From Spongilla lacustris (Eukaryota > Porifera > Demospongiae > Spongillida > Spongillidae), in assembly GCA_949361645.1 (NCBI GenBank), contig OX442423.1, forward strand, positions 7,720,624 through 7,784,623: a stretch of DNA of 64,000 nucleotides, written 5' to 3'. Below, piece after piece: positions 24,836-36,500 of the stretch. The stretch's first letter is position 1. Each line of letters starts with the position of its first letter. Position numbers and translations under genes: made by a program. Under the pieces are notes generated by a model. The model saw only the letters and a program-made list of their open reading frames with translations, had not been told where the DNA came from and did no database searches.

Positions 24836-24938
24836 AGTGGTCCTCAATGCAGCATCTGACTGTACAATGCACCTGCCTTACAGGCCACACAGAACTGTAA
24901 TGGTTGAAAGAAGTCTGCAGCCTTGTCCTTCAAAATGG

Positions 24939-25097
<159 letters not shown>

Positions 25098-25343
25098 TCC
25101 CACCAGCCACCTAATTATCTCTCCTACAGCAATTGGTCTGATATCAGGTGGGCAACCCTCTTTGACATTATTCAATGCAATTAGCCTAGCTCCAGCAATA
25201 AATCAATCTGGACACTGATGCTGGGGCTTTGCCTGCTACAAGCACGTTCACTACTTGTTGAAGTAAGGAGCAAATAGGTGTGGGAAGATAGATATATAAA
25301 CTTCTTGGTGGTCATGTACACATATAAATTCATGTCAATGGCT

Positions 25344-28300
25344 TCATGTCCTGGTTTCACATTCTTCTCTAAACTTAGGCCCTCCAACAGTGTCATAAGC
25401 TGAATCACCTTTCCCTAATATGCAGTGGCCAACAATATCATAAAATCAAACTAATGCATACTGCAGTGTACCTTTATCTGCTCTTGGTATCATTCCATAT
25501 GCTGTGTTCTCATTCACATTAACAACCTCTAAAGTGAGTTATAAAAGTAAAAATCAACTAAAGAGTAATGCACTAATATACTGCCTAATAGGGAAAACAT
25601 TTATGGAAAGTCAAAGACAAAACCTAAATATATTTACATTGGGTGCAGTGACAAAGTGTTGACAAACAATTAAAGTTTAACATAAAGATCCATACCTTCC
25701 GTACATACCACTGCATAGGCTGGTTCAACCTTCTTCTGTTTTATTAAATGTGCTATAGAGTGGAATAGAAATACTGTGTTAACATAATAATAAGCATCTA
25801 TAATTATTGACCTAAATATGTATGTGCATCACTTTAGGGTTCTTGCTGGTTTAAATTGTGATGCACATTAAAGCAGCAACAAATGAAAGTTTTAGTAACA
25901 GCAGAAAATATTGGCCAGCTAGGAGATTAATGATTCAGATCATTTTTTAAATATTAGAGCTGGATCAAATTAAAGTATACATGTAAAATCATGATTTGCT
26001 GTTTTAATGAAACCAATTAATTACTGTGCTGTTTATGAATAGTAAGTCATCATACGTTTTAGGTTGAAGAACAATTACATAAGCTTTCACACTCTCCTTA
26101 TCTTTGCATGGTTATGTACCATCTAATTATAACTGTGTATAATTACATACCAGTACTTTGGATAGCAAAAGATATGTACCTTCCTTATGTACCACTCCAT
26201 AGGCTGTGTTCTCTTCCAGCACCACTGGTTCAGTATTCTTTAATTTTATTAAATTTGCTATGTATAGTGGAACAGAAATAATGATTTAAAAGAAAATGTT
26301 ACATGTGTTATCATATGTGTACAATATAATCTACCATACATACCTTCCTTATGTACCACACCATAGGCTGTGTTCTCCTCCAGCTCCACTGGTTCAGTCT
26401 TCTTCTGTTTTATTATGTGTGCTGTTTAGTGGAGTAAAAATATTTACCTTCAGTGTTTTTATGCCTGAAAATTTATCAAATGTCAAATGTCATAAAATGT
26501 CAAAAATAATAGTGTTTACTAAAGCGAATTGAACAAAATTAAATGTTTTCAATTTCCACTGCTTAATAATGCTGTATGTTATCATGCATGCAATATGTTT
26601 TGACTTGTTGACGAACAAAGGGAACATCAAGTGATTGCCCTAAATGGCTGTATACATTCATAGTACTACCATGTACACTTCTTGACTGCAGAAAAATATT
26701 ATACAAAGGTTCATGTGTGTGTGTATGTGTGCGTGTGTGTGGATCTGATGCAACTTGTACAACATGAACTGCATAGTTGATGCAAGGGTATAAACTTACA
26801 TGTACACACACTCCTACATAGGATGAGGCTGATAACCATAATCATGATCAGTATCAGTAGAGAAGACACTCCTCCTATCACTCCTCCTAGTGCTGCATGT
26901 GAAAACAACTTTACTACAATGTTGTTCCTGCAACAAAGAGCTTCATAAGCACACATTAAGGGATACCTGCTCCTGACAGTCCTGATGATATATTGTCTGT
27001 GATTTGTTTGGAAATTGCAGTAACAATGGCATTTAGAAACATACATACAACCTCACATTTACTCTGCCATGTCACATTTACAAATTCAGAGGTGCCAAAT
27101 ATATTGCTTGCAGAAACCATGAATGTGTATGTGACACCATCTTTTATATTGTTGATAACAACTGACACCTGCTGTTCATCAGAGTATGTGGGGAATGAAT
27201 AGGTGGAGGGCATCATGTCCACTGAGAGCATGGAACTAATTATGAACACAAATGTCCCAGTAGTTCCAGCACCAGATGCAGCTGTACTCAAAGTCATGGT
27301 AACTGTCCCCTGTTTGGTAGAACTAACAATGGGCTGGTCAGGTGGAAGAGGAATACCTGAACGTGAGGGAATGTTATGCGTCTTAGTTTCAAAGTATCAT
27401 CACAAACCTTCTGTGATAAGAACTGGTCCACATACAACATTACTACTGCCAATAGAGTTGTTGGCAAATATCTGGAATAAGTAGGATCTACCAATTATAA
27501 ATTGTTCCTTAACTAGCATAGATGTTGTACTGGGTGTGACCAATGAATCAATAGGCTGGTAATGCTGTGTACTTGCTGCTAGAATGTATTCAATCTGAAT
27601 TGATGTGACATTTCTTCCACCATTGTATACCACTGTCCATGACAAGTACACACCACCACCAGTAGACATAGAACTATTGCACTGAAGAGTTGGAACTAAA
27701 ACACAGATGGTGTTATCACTACATACACATGTAACATACACAAACACTCTTACCTGTGGGTACAAGGTCACTATGCCACTTGAAGGACCAGATGCTGAAG
27801 CACTGCCCAAAATGCTCACACCCACAACAATGATGTCATAGGACAATCCAGGAAGTAATTGTGAGAAGAGAACAGAAGTTGTATTTACTGCCATCATTCG
27901 ATTATTTGGATCAAGTGCTGAAGTTGCTGTGACTATGTACATGGAGAGAGGAGGGACTCCTGGGTAAGATGGAGCCAGCCAACTGATGTACAGCTGGGTG
28001 TGGTTAAAGTCCACTGGGTTAGATGTGACATTGCTAGGTTGAGAGGGTGGTACTAGACAAAGTAAACACATAGTAAAGCTACTACAGTGTGCATGTCCAT
28101 ATATGGCTTACCAAGGATAAACAGAAGTATACTCATGCTGAGAGGGGCAAATACACCATTATTGAGAGTGCATGTCCAGGTTCCATTATCACTCAAAGCA
28201 GTACTGGATATATTCAAGTAGACAATGTCAGGTCCACTATTAAAGACATATATTCCTCCAGTTGACAATACTGTCCCATTATTGTCCCTCCACAGGATGG

Positions 28301-31050
28301 TGGATGAAGGGTTACTTCTGAGGTTTGTACCACACACAAGGGTCACAGGTTGTCCAAGAACTGCTGCCACCAGGGAGGGGCCAGGTGTGATTACTGGGGG
28401 GACTGGTACAGAAAGGAATATAAAGATTCACTTTGCACAGAAATCAAACGCTGTTAAATACATACACAGTACGTTCAGGTTGAGACTTCCACTTGAAGAT
28501 CCAATTATGCTGCCACCATTCAGTCTACTGTTAGTGGCAGTCAACACATAGCTGCCACTATTGGCTTCTGTTAGTCCACTCAATGTCAGGTTAGGATGGC
28601 TGTACTGTAGCTGAGCTACACTTAGTGTACCATTCCCAGAAATGGTGAATGATGATGGAGCAGGGTATGGAGGAGGTGAGGATGTATCTCCAATCTGGAA
28701 GGTAACTGAACCATTGCTCAGACCTGTGACGGTACCCACTGATTTCAACACTGGTGGGCCTAAAAGAGGAACCAATCAGACACACATATGCATGAAGTGA
28801 TGTACGTGTTTTAAGAAAAGGTTAACCACACACGCATATACTTGCATGCATGCTATAGTAAAAATTGAAATTGAAAGTGATCCACAAATTACCAGAAGGC
28901 TCTCCTGTTGAGGACAAATGGGAAGTGAGTAGCAATCGTAGAGGCGGATGACTCTATTCATAACAGTGTTTATATCCTACACAATATTTCATAGCTGTAT
29001 TAGCTAGGCCAGAACAAGGTACCAGCAGGAAGCAGCCTTTCAGCAGATCAGAGGAATTTCATTTATCTCCTGTTACAATATGATCCTATTCTTCAACATA
29101 CATATCAAAGTTATCTTGTTTTTGGTACATATCAGATAATGACACGATCATTGACCAATCATTGCCCATGTATTGCTTGCATTATGCAGCTCTCTTTGGC
29201 ATACCAATAACCTGCCCTCTGAGCAGTCCTAGATATCCTCAAGACACATGTAACAGTGTGGTATTGATATGACAACAAGTGATACCTTGAACTCACTGTT
29301 TCCATGAAACTTGAAAATAAATCTAGTAACTGCCTAAACTAAATATGCATATTTTCATTATCGTCATGAAAATCTTTAAAACTATGCTACAGAAGATGAA
29401 AAGGTGTTGGATTATTTTTGCTGCATGGGAATTACTTACCACCCATCCCCCCCACACACACACAAACACACACACAGATACACACATATATACACACACT
29501 CATGTACACACAAGCAATGTGACTTAGTTTTGATAAATCTTCAATACAAATGAAGGAGAGTTAGGCGTGTTTGGATTATAACAAGTGATCGTGGCACCAT
29601 CTAAATCACTGGTCACATTCAATAAGGTGAGATTCGTTGTAGTGTTTAAGCCAAACGGTGTAGTGTCGCTACTCAACATGAAAATGGAAGTGGACAGAGT
29701 AATGGAAGCCATATTTTTTACCCAGTTTGGTAACAGTCCACTTAGTAGGTTGTGCTACAAACGTTCCAAGGTTTGTGTACCCAACTCTGAACACAGCTAG
29801 TGATGCATGGGACCTGGCTCATTTTTAGATCGTAAGAAAGCGTCCCAGGAGGCGGATTGGCGGATCAGTGGCTGAAATGCAGCTGAAATACAGCAATAGA
29901 CATGACCTATGCGAAAGAAGTACAGCTTACCTGTTGAAGTTAGAGTGGTTACAAATAAGAGCATAACGTTTAACGGGTTCCATCTTTCTGACTGAGAGCT
30001 TATGCACCTTAAATGTAAAGCCCCTTGATCCCCCCCCCCCAACCCCCCAAAAAATTAATGGGTATTGGGGGGGGGGGGGGGTGGGTGGGGGGTGGGGGGG
30101 ACTATTATTCAACTGCAGTACCCGCTAGAATTTGATCAATCGTTTTTGATCCGTTACGTTAGAGCGTGTTCAAATTCAGCGTGTTGCCACTTGCAAGTCT
30201 GGTTTCGGCATTTTAACATATTAAACCGGATCTATTTCGGTACCTCGTGTACCCATTATTACATATCCATGTATCTTTCACTGCCACTCAGTACCACTGA
30301 CAGGGGGGAAAAAATGCGTCGAATCATGTTTTGATTTTATAAAGGATTTAAAAATCCTCTGTAAAATCACTGTGTGATCAAGCATTAAAATAGATTTATT
30401 ATGATATCCTCAAGACACCTGTTTCCATGACAATATAAATCTAGAAATAAATATGCTTGTCTAGCATGAAAATCTTGAACTAAATGTACGTACATGTAGA
30501 AGATGAAAAAAATATTGCGATTTTAAACAAAATTTAATGTACGAGTCAATAATCATAAGTAAGTACCTGTACGCACATACACAGACAGAAGTTATAATTA
30601 AGACTTACGATAAATCTTCAATAAATATGAAGCAGAGTTTAGTGGAAAATAACATTTGATCGTCGCACCATCTAAATCACTGGTCACATTCAACACGGTG
30701 AGATTCGTTGTAGCACTTACACCAAACTGTGTAGTGTCGCTACTCAACATGAACGTGGAGGTGGACAAAGTGATGGCAGTCGTATTTTTACCCAGCTTGG
30801 TAACGGACCACTGAGTAGGTTGTTGAGATAGTGCAGGCGGGCTACCAATATATGCGAACCAAACACAATTAATGGTAGGACCTGGTTCATTTAGATTGTA
30901 AGAAAGCGTTCCAGGAGGCGGATTGGTGGTAAATGGCTGAGATACAGCTGAAATAAACAGAGGTAGTCGTGTTCAACCTGTGCAAAGGAAGTACAGCTTA
31001 CCTGTTGAAGTCAGAGTGTTTATAAACAAAAGCAAAACAACGGGTCCCAT
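25344..31050 (-). CDS. Receptor B: paralogue of A, with a phase-shifting lesion
   Basis: Exons: 31002-31050 (signal), 30609-30947 (Ig1), 28466-28759 (Ig2), 28112-28402 (Ig3), 27754-28052, 27408-27695 and 27057-27356 (FN3), 26967-26996 (stalk), 26800-26892 (TM), 26344-26421, 26180-26257, 25696-25752, 25472-25528, 25344-25414 (tail). The domain order and tail (two TAYGVV, PAYAVV, TAYGMI, SAYDTV) match A. The donor that is mutated in A is intact GT here. The first FN3 exon is 7 nt shorter than in A at its 3' end, so splicing to the second FN3 exon breaks the frame. Keeping the 58-nt intron (27696-27753) instead restores one continuous frame through both domains. It is either a receptor with a retained intron or a recent pseudogene. 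A decayed second signal/Ig1 pair lies in its second intron. Confidence 0.78.
29532..29980 (-). pseudogene. Decayed extra signal-peptide and Ig1 exons in receptor B
   Basis: The piece at 29532-29882 is an Ig1 exon related to 30609-30947, and the piece from 29931 to about 29980 is a signal-peptide exon. The Ig1 copy has an extra A after the start of the domain that shifts the frame into a stop, and its donor has changed from GTAAGT to AAAACT. The signal exon can only be read from an internal Met (MLLFVTTLTST). Flanks shared with 30400-30510 show that about 1.1 kb was tandemly duplicated. The outer pair (30609-31050) is intact and is the likely functional one. Confidence 0.8.
30028..30104. repeat. 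Poly-C / poly-G inverted tract
   Basis: A C-rich run (30030-30048) is followed within 20 bp by a G-rich run (30067-30101). The two can pair as a hairpin, and the G-run could also fold as a quadruplex. It lies between the decayed and intact signal/Ig1 pairs of receptor B. Confidence 0.8.
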
Positions 31051-31492
31051 TTTTGTGACTGAAAGCTTATGAGCCTGTCAATTTAAAGTCCCTCCCCCAA
31101 ATTAGTGGGGAATTTACAAACTATTATTTGACTGCAATCATGGTCATTCGCTAAAGGAATTATATGATATTCTTGAAAAAAACTTACATCCACGTACCCA
31201 ACCGAACGCTATAGTTCATTCTCAGTCTGTTACTTTTGAACGGCTGGAGCACTAAGAGGAGTTGTGAAGGAACACAGCCTGCAAATCACTCTCACATGTC
31301 ATGTATTTAAGATGGCAACAATGAGAAGGACATTGAATATATATATATTCAGTACTACGACAGTAGTGGGAACTGAAATTCTTATGACCTTAGGACGGCG
31401 CATTAGGAATAGGCCGGTAACACACACAAATGCGAAATGTGATTAGGCGGATTGATGCCGCTATATAGGAGTCAATGGCGAGCAATGCTCAG

Positions 31493-32257
31493 CAGTGGCG
31501 TCGGAAGGAGATAATAGTAGGGGGGGCGCTAAGGGCGGCGCCATCCCGGGGAGGGTGCGGGAGGGGGGCACCCCTCCCGCCCAGCTAGGGGGCATGGGGG
31601 AGCGCTGTGAGCTCCCCCATCGGGGTCTGGGGCGGAGCCCCAGAAGCTAACGCTTTTTGCGTTTAAAAAACTCCAAAAACTACACAAAAACGCGGCGGCC
31701 ACGCAAGAGGCCTAGGCCTTTATTATACATGTATAAATACGTGTACTAAGCGCCCCCACAAAAAAAAATGACTCGTACCGTATCGTCGTAATCATTAACA
31801 TTAGCGCGTACCTGTTTCAATATTTTTGGAAAGAAAATTCAAATGGTGCTCTAACAAGATTTTGAAGAACGGCGCGCAGCAGAGCTGGAGATTTCGACAA
31901 TACGCTCGTTCAAACACGAGCAATTTTTTGGTGGGGGCTGAGGGGGTTGGTATTATTCTTTGCTGACACTTCATCACTGCGATACGCGATCCAACCAGCA
32001 ATTGATATGGCAGTTAACCCTACGCGAGTGGGAATTGGCAGCTGTTAGCATGATCTGATTCACTGAAATGTTGTACATGTTAATTGATTGTGCTGTGCGG
32101 ATGTTCGATCGTAATTGGCACTACATGCAGTGATACTTAGGATTGTGAATAAACTTAATCCCAGCCAATAATGGGGGGGCGGAATGATACGTTCGCCCCC
32201 CCTTTATAGCTGCAGGGGGGGCGATAGCCCCCTCTGCCCCCCCCGGTTCCGACGCCT
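31493..32257. mobile_element. hAT-like non-autonomous transposon with 8-bp TSD
   Basis: A 765-bp element with imperfect inverted ends (CAGTGGCGTCGGAA at the left, TTCCGACGCCT at the right). It is flanked by an exact 8-bp duplication ATGCTCAG (31485-31492 and 32258-32265). The interior is GC-rich with palindromic GGGGGAGCGCTGTGAGCTCCCC, as in the element at 21504. No transposase was found. It lies upstream of receptor B's first exon. Confidence 0.85.
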
Positions 32258-32265
32258 ATGCTCAG

Positions 32266-32766
32266 TAGTGTGAGAAACATGCATATACATGATACTGTGC
32301 TACATTAATTAATCCATAGCTAATCAAAAATTAACTTGTTCCAATAACGCATATTTTAATATTACAACAATAATGCAGCACTAACAAGTTCACCTGACAA
32401 CTCACTGAAAAAAATTGTTACAGCAGTTCAGAAAATGAAAATGTAACATTGTTTTTTTTTTTAAAGGAAAGCTTCACTGATGCGCAAATGGTTGTTACAT
32501 GATTCAGATTCTAGGGAATGAAATAATCAGATGTAGATCACAAGATGTTGCAATGACGAATAAGACTCCAGGATTTTACTAACATGCATGCATGCATGGA
32601 CATAAGGATGCAGTGTATGGCAAGTAGAGGGTGGCTATGACATACAAAACACTTGAGCCATTTCATATAAAGAAGTGAAGTGGTTGAGTACAGAATTGGT
32701 CACAAAGATGCAGGAAAGCCATCTCAACAGTTTAAGTAACAACAAAAAAAAAAAAAAAAGAGTAAA

Positions 32767-32827
<61 letters not shown>

Positions 32828-33571
32828 CAATGAAAGGGTAGTTTTGTCTGTCAAGTAGGAGACTAAGCAGGTTGGAGCCACTGTTTAAGCACTTGAAGGG
32901 GTTTCCCCTCAAGATCTGCTTGTTGAAGCCATATATAACCACCGCCCACCCAGTTCCAGGAGTGTGAAAGAATAGTTACCTGGACACCTCCCATACATAC
33001 TAGATAATTAATGAGGTAAGGATTGAACTGTAGTGGTCGACTACATGCACCGCCCATGCCTTCCTCAGGCGATGCCCATCACCATGCATGACTCTTCTAT
33101 GGCTGGTGAGACAGAGAGCCTTTGATATCAATATGGTAGTGACAGGCAATACTATTTAGTAAAGTATGGGATCAAATGGTACCTTTTCTTGAGCTCAACA
33201 AAAGGTAGTAGCACAGGACCATACAATCTCTCATCTTTGGCACTACTACATTGTAGAACGGCAATTCTATTTTACAAATACTGTGAACAAGACTTCTGTG
33301 CTGCAGTGCTGCATCTACTGCAAGTGATTCGGAGCCCCCGAATTTTGCACTGATCACACACCACACTCAACTATTGCGCAGTGCATGGCTTGTGGCAAAT
33401 CTCAAGTAGTGTGCACTGCAACTGCCTTGGCATGCGACCAATGGGAGATTCACACATGAACATTTCCAAACACACTGGATGCATGCACACAGGTGTAAAA
33501 ATATTACGACACTCTTTATGAGTTCTGGGTACAGCAGTGCAGCATGTGGTGGTGTGACGTTCAGCAAGAGA
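32266..33571. other. Intergenic / palmitoyltransferase 3' flank
   Basis: Holds a CA microsatellite at about 32768-32825 beside an A-run. A segment at 32630-32745 is repeated in palmitoyltransferase intron 8 at 35045-35165 (GGTGGCTATGACATACAAAA). The last part should be the 3' UTR of the minus-strand palmitoyltransferase. No other gene recognised. Confidence 0.6.
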
Positions 33572-36500
33572 TCAGACGACTTGAGAAGTGTCAAGGTCGG
33601 TGGGTGGAACTGGGTCAGGAATGCGTGGAGAGAAGCAGGGGAGGAGCCAGAGCACCTTGGAACCTTGAGAAGGAAAGGTGGGAAGATATGGCATCAGGCA
33701 CCAACAGAAGTTGTACACACGCAGTAAGATGTAGTGTCAAATGATTACACAACATCAACCACAGTTATAAAACAGTGCACAAAGTGCAGGCTGGATTGTA
33801 TGGACACACACAGGATGTAAAGGGTTTTTAAAAAAAGGATATAACAGTGTGAAAATAAAAGAATGCAAAAAAGGCTAATGCACAAGTATTAAACATAAAG
33901 GCACTAGTCGTTATTTGAATTACTGTCTGATGTTTGATTAGAAGTGTTGCCTCCACCCTCAGATAAAATAAAATAAATAAGACAACAAGTCCATGCTCAA
34001 TATACATGCTAAACGTAATGTACACGTACATGTAGGGCTTATGCATTGTGCTATGAAAATATTAACTTGGTACTTAGTATTAGTTACACTTTAATATTAC
34101 ATATGGAATGTTCTATGAGATTTTGGTGCTTGTGAATTTATATATATAGCATCCTATTCAAATCTCTATATATTAAAGAAAATTAAATTATGCGTTGCTT
34201 GAGACTACTGATGTAAGGAAATTTATTGTACCTTACATATTTGTACATGTATAACCAACATATTTTATCAGACAATGGTGCATGTACGTGTACGTACATG
34301 TTGATGTGAAATAATTCATTTCCCTGTTACAAGGTCCACATACCTCTGCCACACATGGTGGCAATGTTTGGTAGCCACGTGCGATAGGGAGTCCACTTGC
34401 CAGGGGGACCATAGCGCTTTAACTCTATTGCATTGCGGTCACACAGAGTGGCCATTGTCTAAAGAAGAGAAGTGGTAATGGAAATCTTAACAATAATGGT
34501 TGTTACAAGAAGTGAAAAGCTTGGGTTCATGGGACACACCTGAATGGATACATGTATAATTGATGAATAGATCCTTGTTACATCACACAAAAATGCAGTA
34601 TTAATGTCAAGATTGGTAAGTCGGTGTGGCTTTATACATGTACACGTATATGTACATGTACAATAGACAAAACCTTGGTCACAACAAGAGCCATTACACA
34701 ATTCCAAGATGAAGTTCATGAGTTGAGTACAGAATGGTCAAAAGATACCAGAAAGTCGTCACAATAGTTATACATCATGTACATTCAAGTAGGAGTTGCA
34801 CAAATGTTAGTGGTATGTTCATATACGGTGGTTAAGTACATGTAACAACTAAAGATTTATATAAGGTGGTTAAGTAACAACTAAAGATTTATATAAGGTG
34901 GTTAAGTAACAACTAAAGATTTATATAAGGTGGTTAAGTAACAACTAAAGATTTATATAAGGTGGTTAAGTAACAACTAAAGATTTATACAAAGTGGTTA
35001 AGTAACAACTAAAGATTTAAAAGCAAACAGCATATCTACATAAGAGGGTGGCTATGACATACAAAACACTGGTCACAACACTTGAGCCATTACATATTAA
35101 GAAGTGAAGTGGGTTAAGTACAGAATGGTCACAAAGATGCAGGAAAGCTTCACAGTAGTTCAGTTTAATACAGGAGTTGCACAAATGTTTTTGGTATGTT
35201 TATGGTGGTTTTAAATAACAACAGAAAGATTAAAAAGCAAACACCCAAATGTATATGTAACTAATGAGATAGGACATACCTGACCTCCGCCCACTGCTGT
35301 TACAAACATTCCAAATAAGACAGCTTCAATGAAGAGAATCACCGTCAAAACCCTGCAGCATGTGGTGATGGAAAAGAGGTCACCACAAATGAGAACAGTA
35401 CATTTACATCACATACATATGCAGCACACACCAATATCTTACAGACAAGCACTTGATAATGTGCCTATATGTGTATTTTGACTTAGAACTGTTTCTAATT
35501 TGATGTAAATCATAAATCACAATATCTAACATGACACACTGGTGCAGTGCTGTACAAATGCTGAAGTCTACAGTGCTGTACAAATGCTGAAGTCTACAGT
35601 GCTGTACAAATGCTGAAGTCTACAGTGCTGTACAAATGCTGAAGTCTACAGTGCTGTACAAATGCTGAAGTCTACAGTGCTGTACAAATGCTGAAGTCTA
35701 CAGTGCTGTACAAATGCTGAAGTCTAAGATATCTCATGCAGAGTGTCTTCAAATTCAATAATCACACTAAATGGCACCACAAAACATCCTAATGGTTGAT
35801 TATTATTATTTTCAGATGTAATACAATAAATACATGTTTGGTGTTAAACACATAATGCAGAAGGTTTTGATTTGCTTGTATGATAATATTACCATTACTG
35901 AGAAAGATCTATCTTTGATAACACCTTATTAATTATACATTAATCCTTGACAGTTGTAACAATTGATTTTCATAAATTCAGTAGTGGCTCACCTATGTGT
36001 AAAATTTGCAGCTCGCATATGTTAAAAATAGAGCACAATCTACCCACTTCTAGCCAATGAATGTGACTTGTTTTTCGCATACGTGAGCTGAGAATTGTAC
36101 ATATGAGCCACTAGTGTAAAATCAAACATCCCATGACTAAGAAGTGTTATGTAGTTATGTAGTTGTAGCATTTTCCCAAAGTACATACATGTACAATAAC
36201 CACACAACAAGCAATATATTTAATCGCCCTTCGCCACACTGAAGAAAACAGAATGTATATTGCTTACAATAACAGCAGAGCAGTGTTGACATGCCAAAGC
36301 CAGAGAGCAACATTGTAATAGTAACCCTGGCAACAACCAGTGGCCCTGGCAACACAGTAGCCCTGGCAACAACCCTTGTGTAATGGGGTAATTAACTAAT
36401 ATACAGTAGCCCTGGCCACACCAAGTGGCAAGTTTGGCTTTGGCAAAGTATCACAACATGTGAAGGCCGGCGGCATACACGGGGGTGACTTCCAATTGAC

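Noticed and set aside
33479..33744. Plus-strand frame with [15 protein letters not shown], duplicated near 7060-7190
   Set aside because: It is the reverse of the final palmitoyltransferase exon; duplication of that exon explains the similarity.
35545..35726. CRISPR-like short direct repeats
   Set aside because: 26-bp units abut with no spacer; intronic minisatellite.
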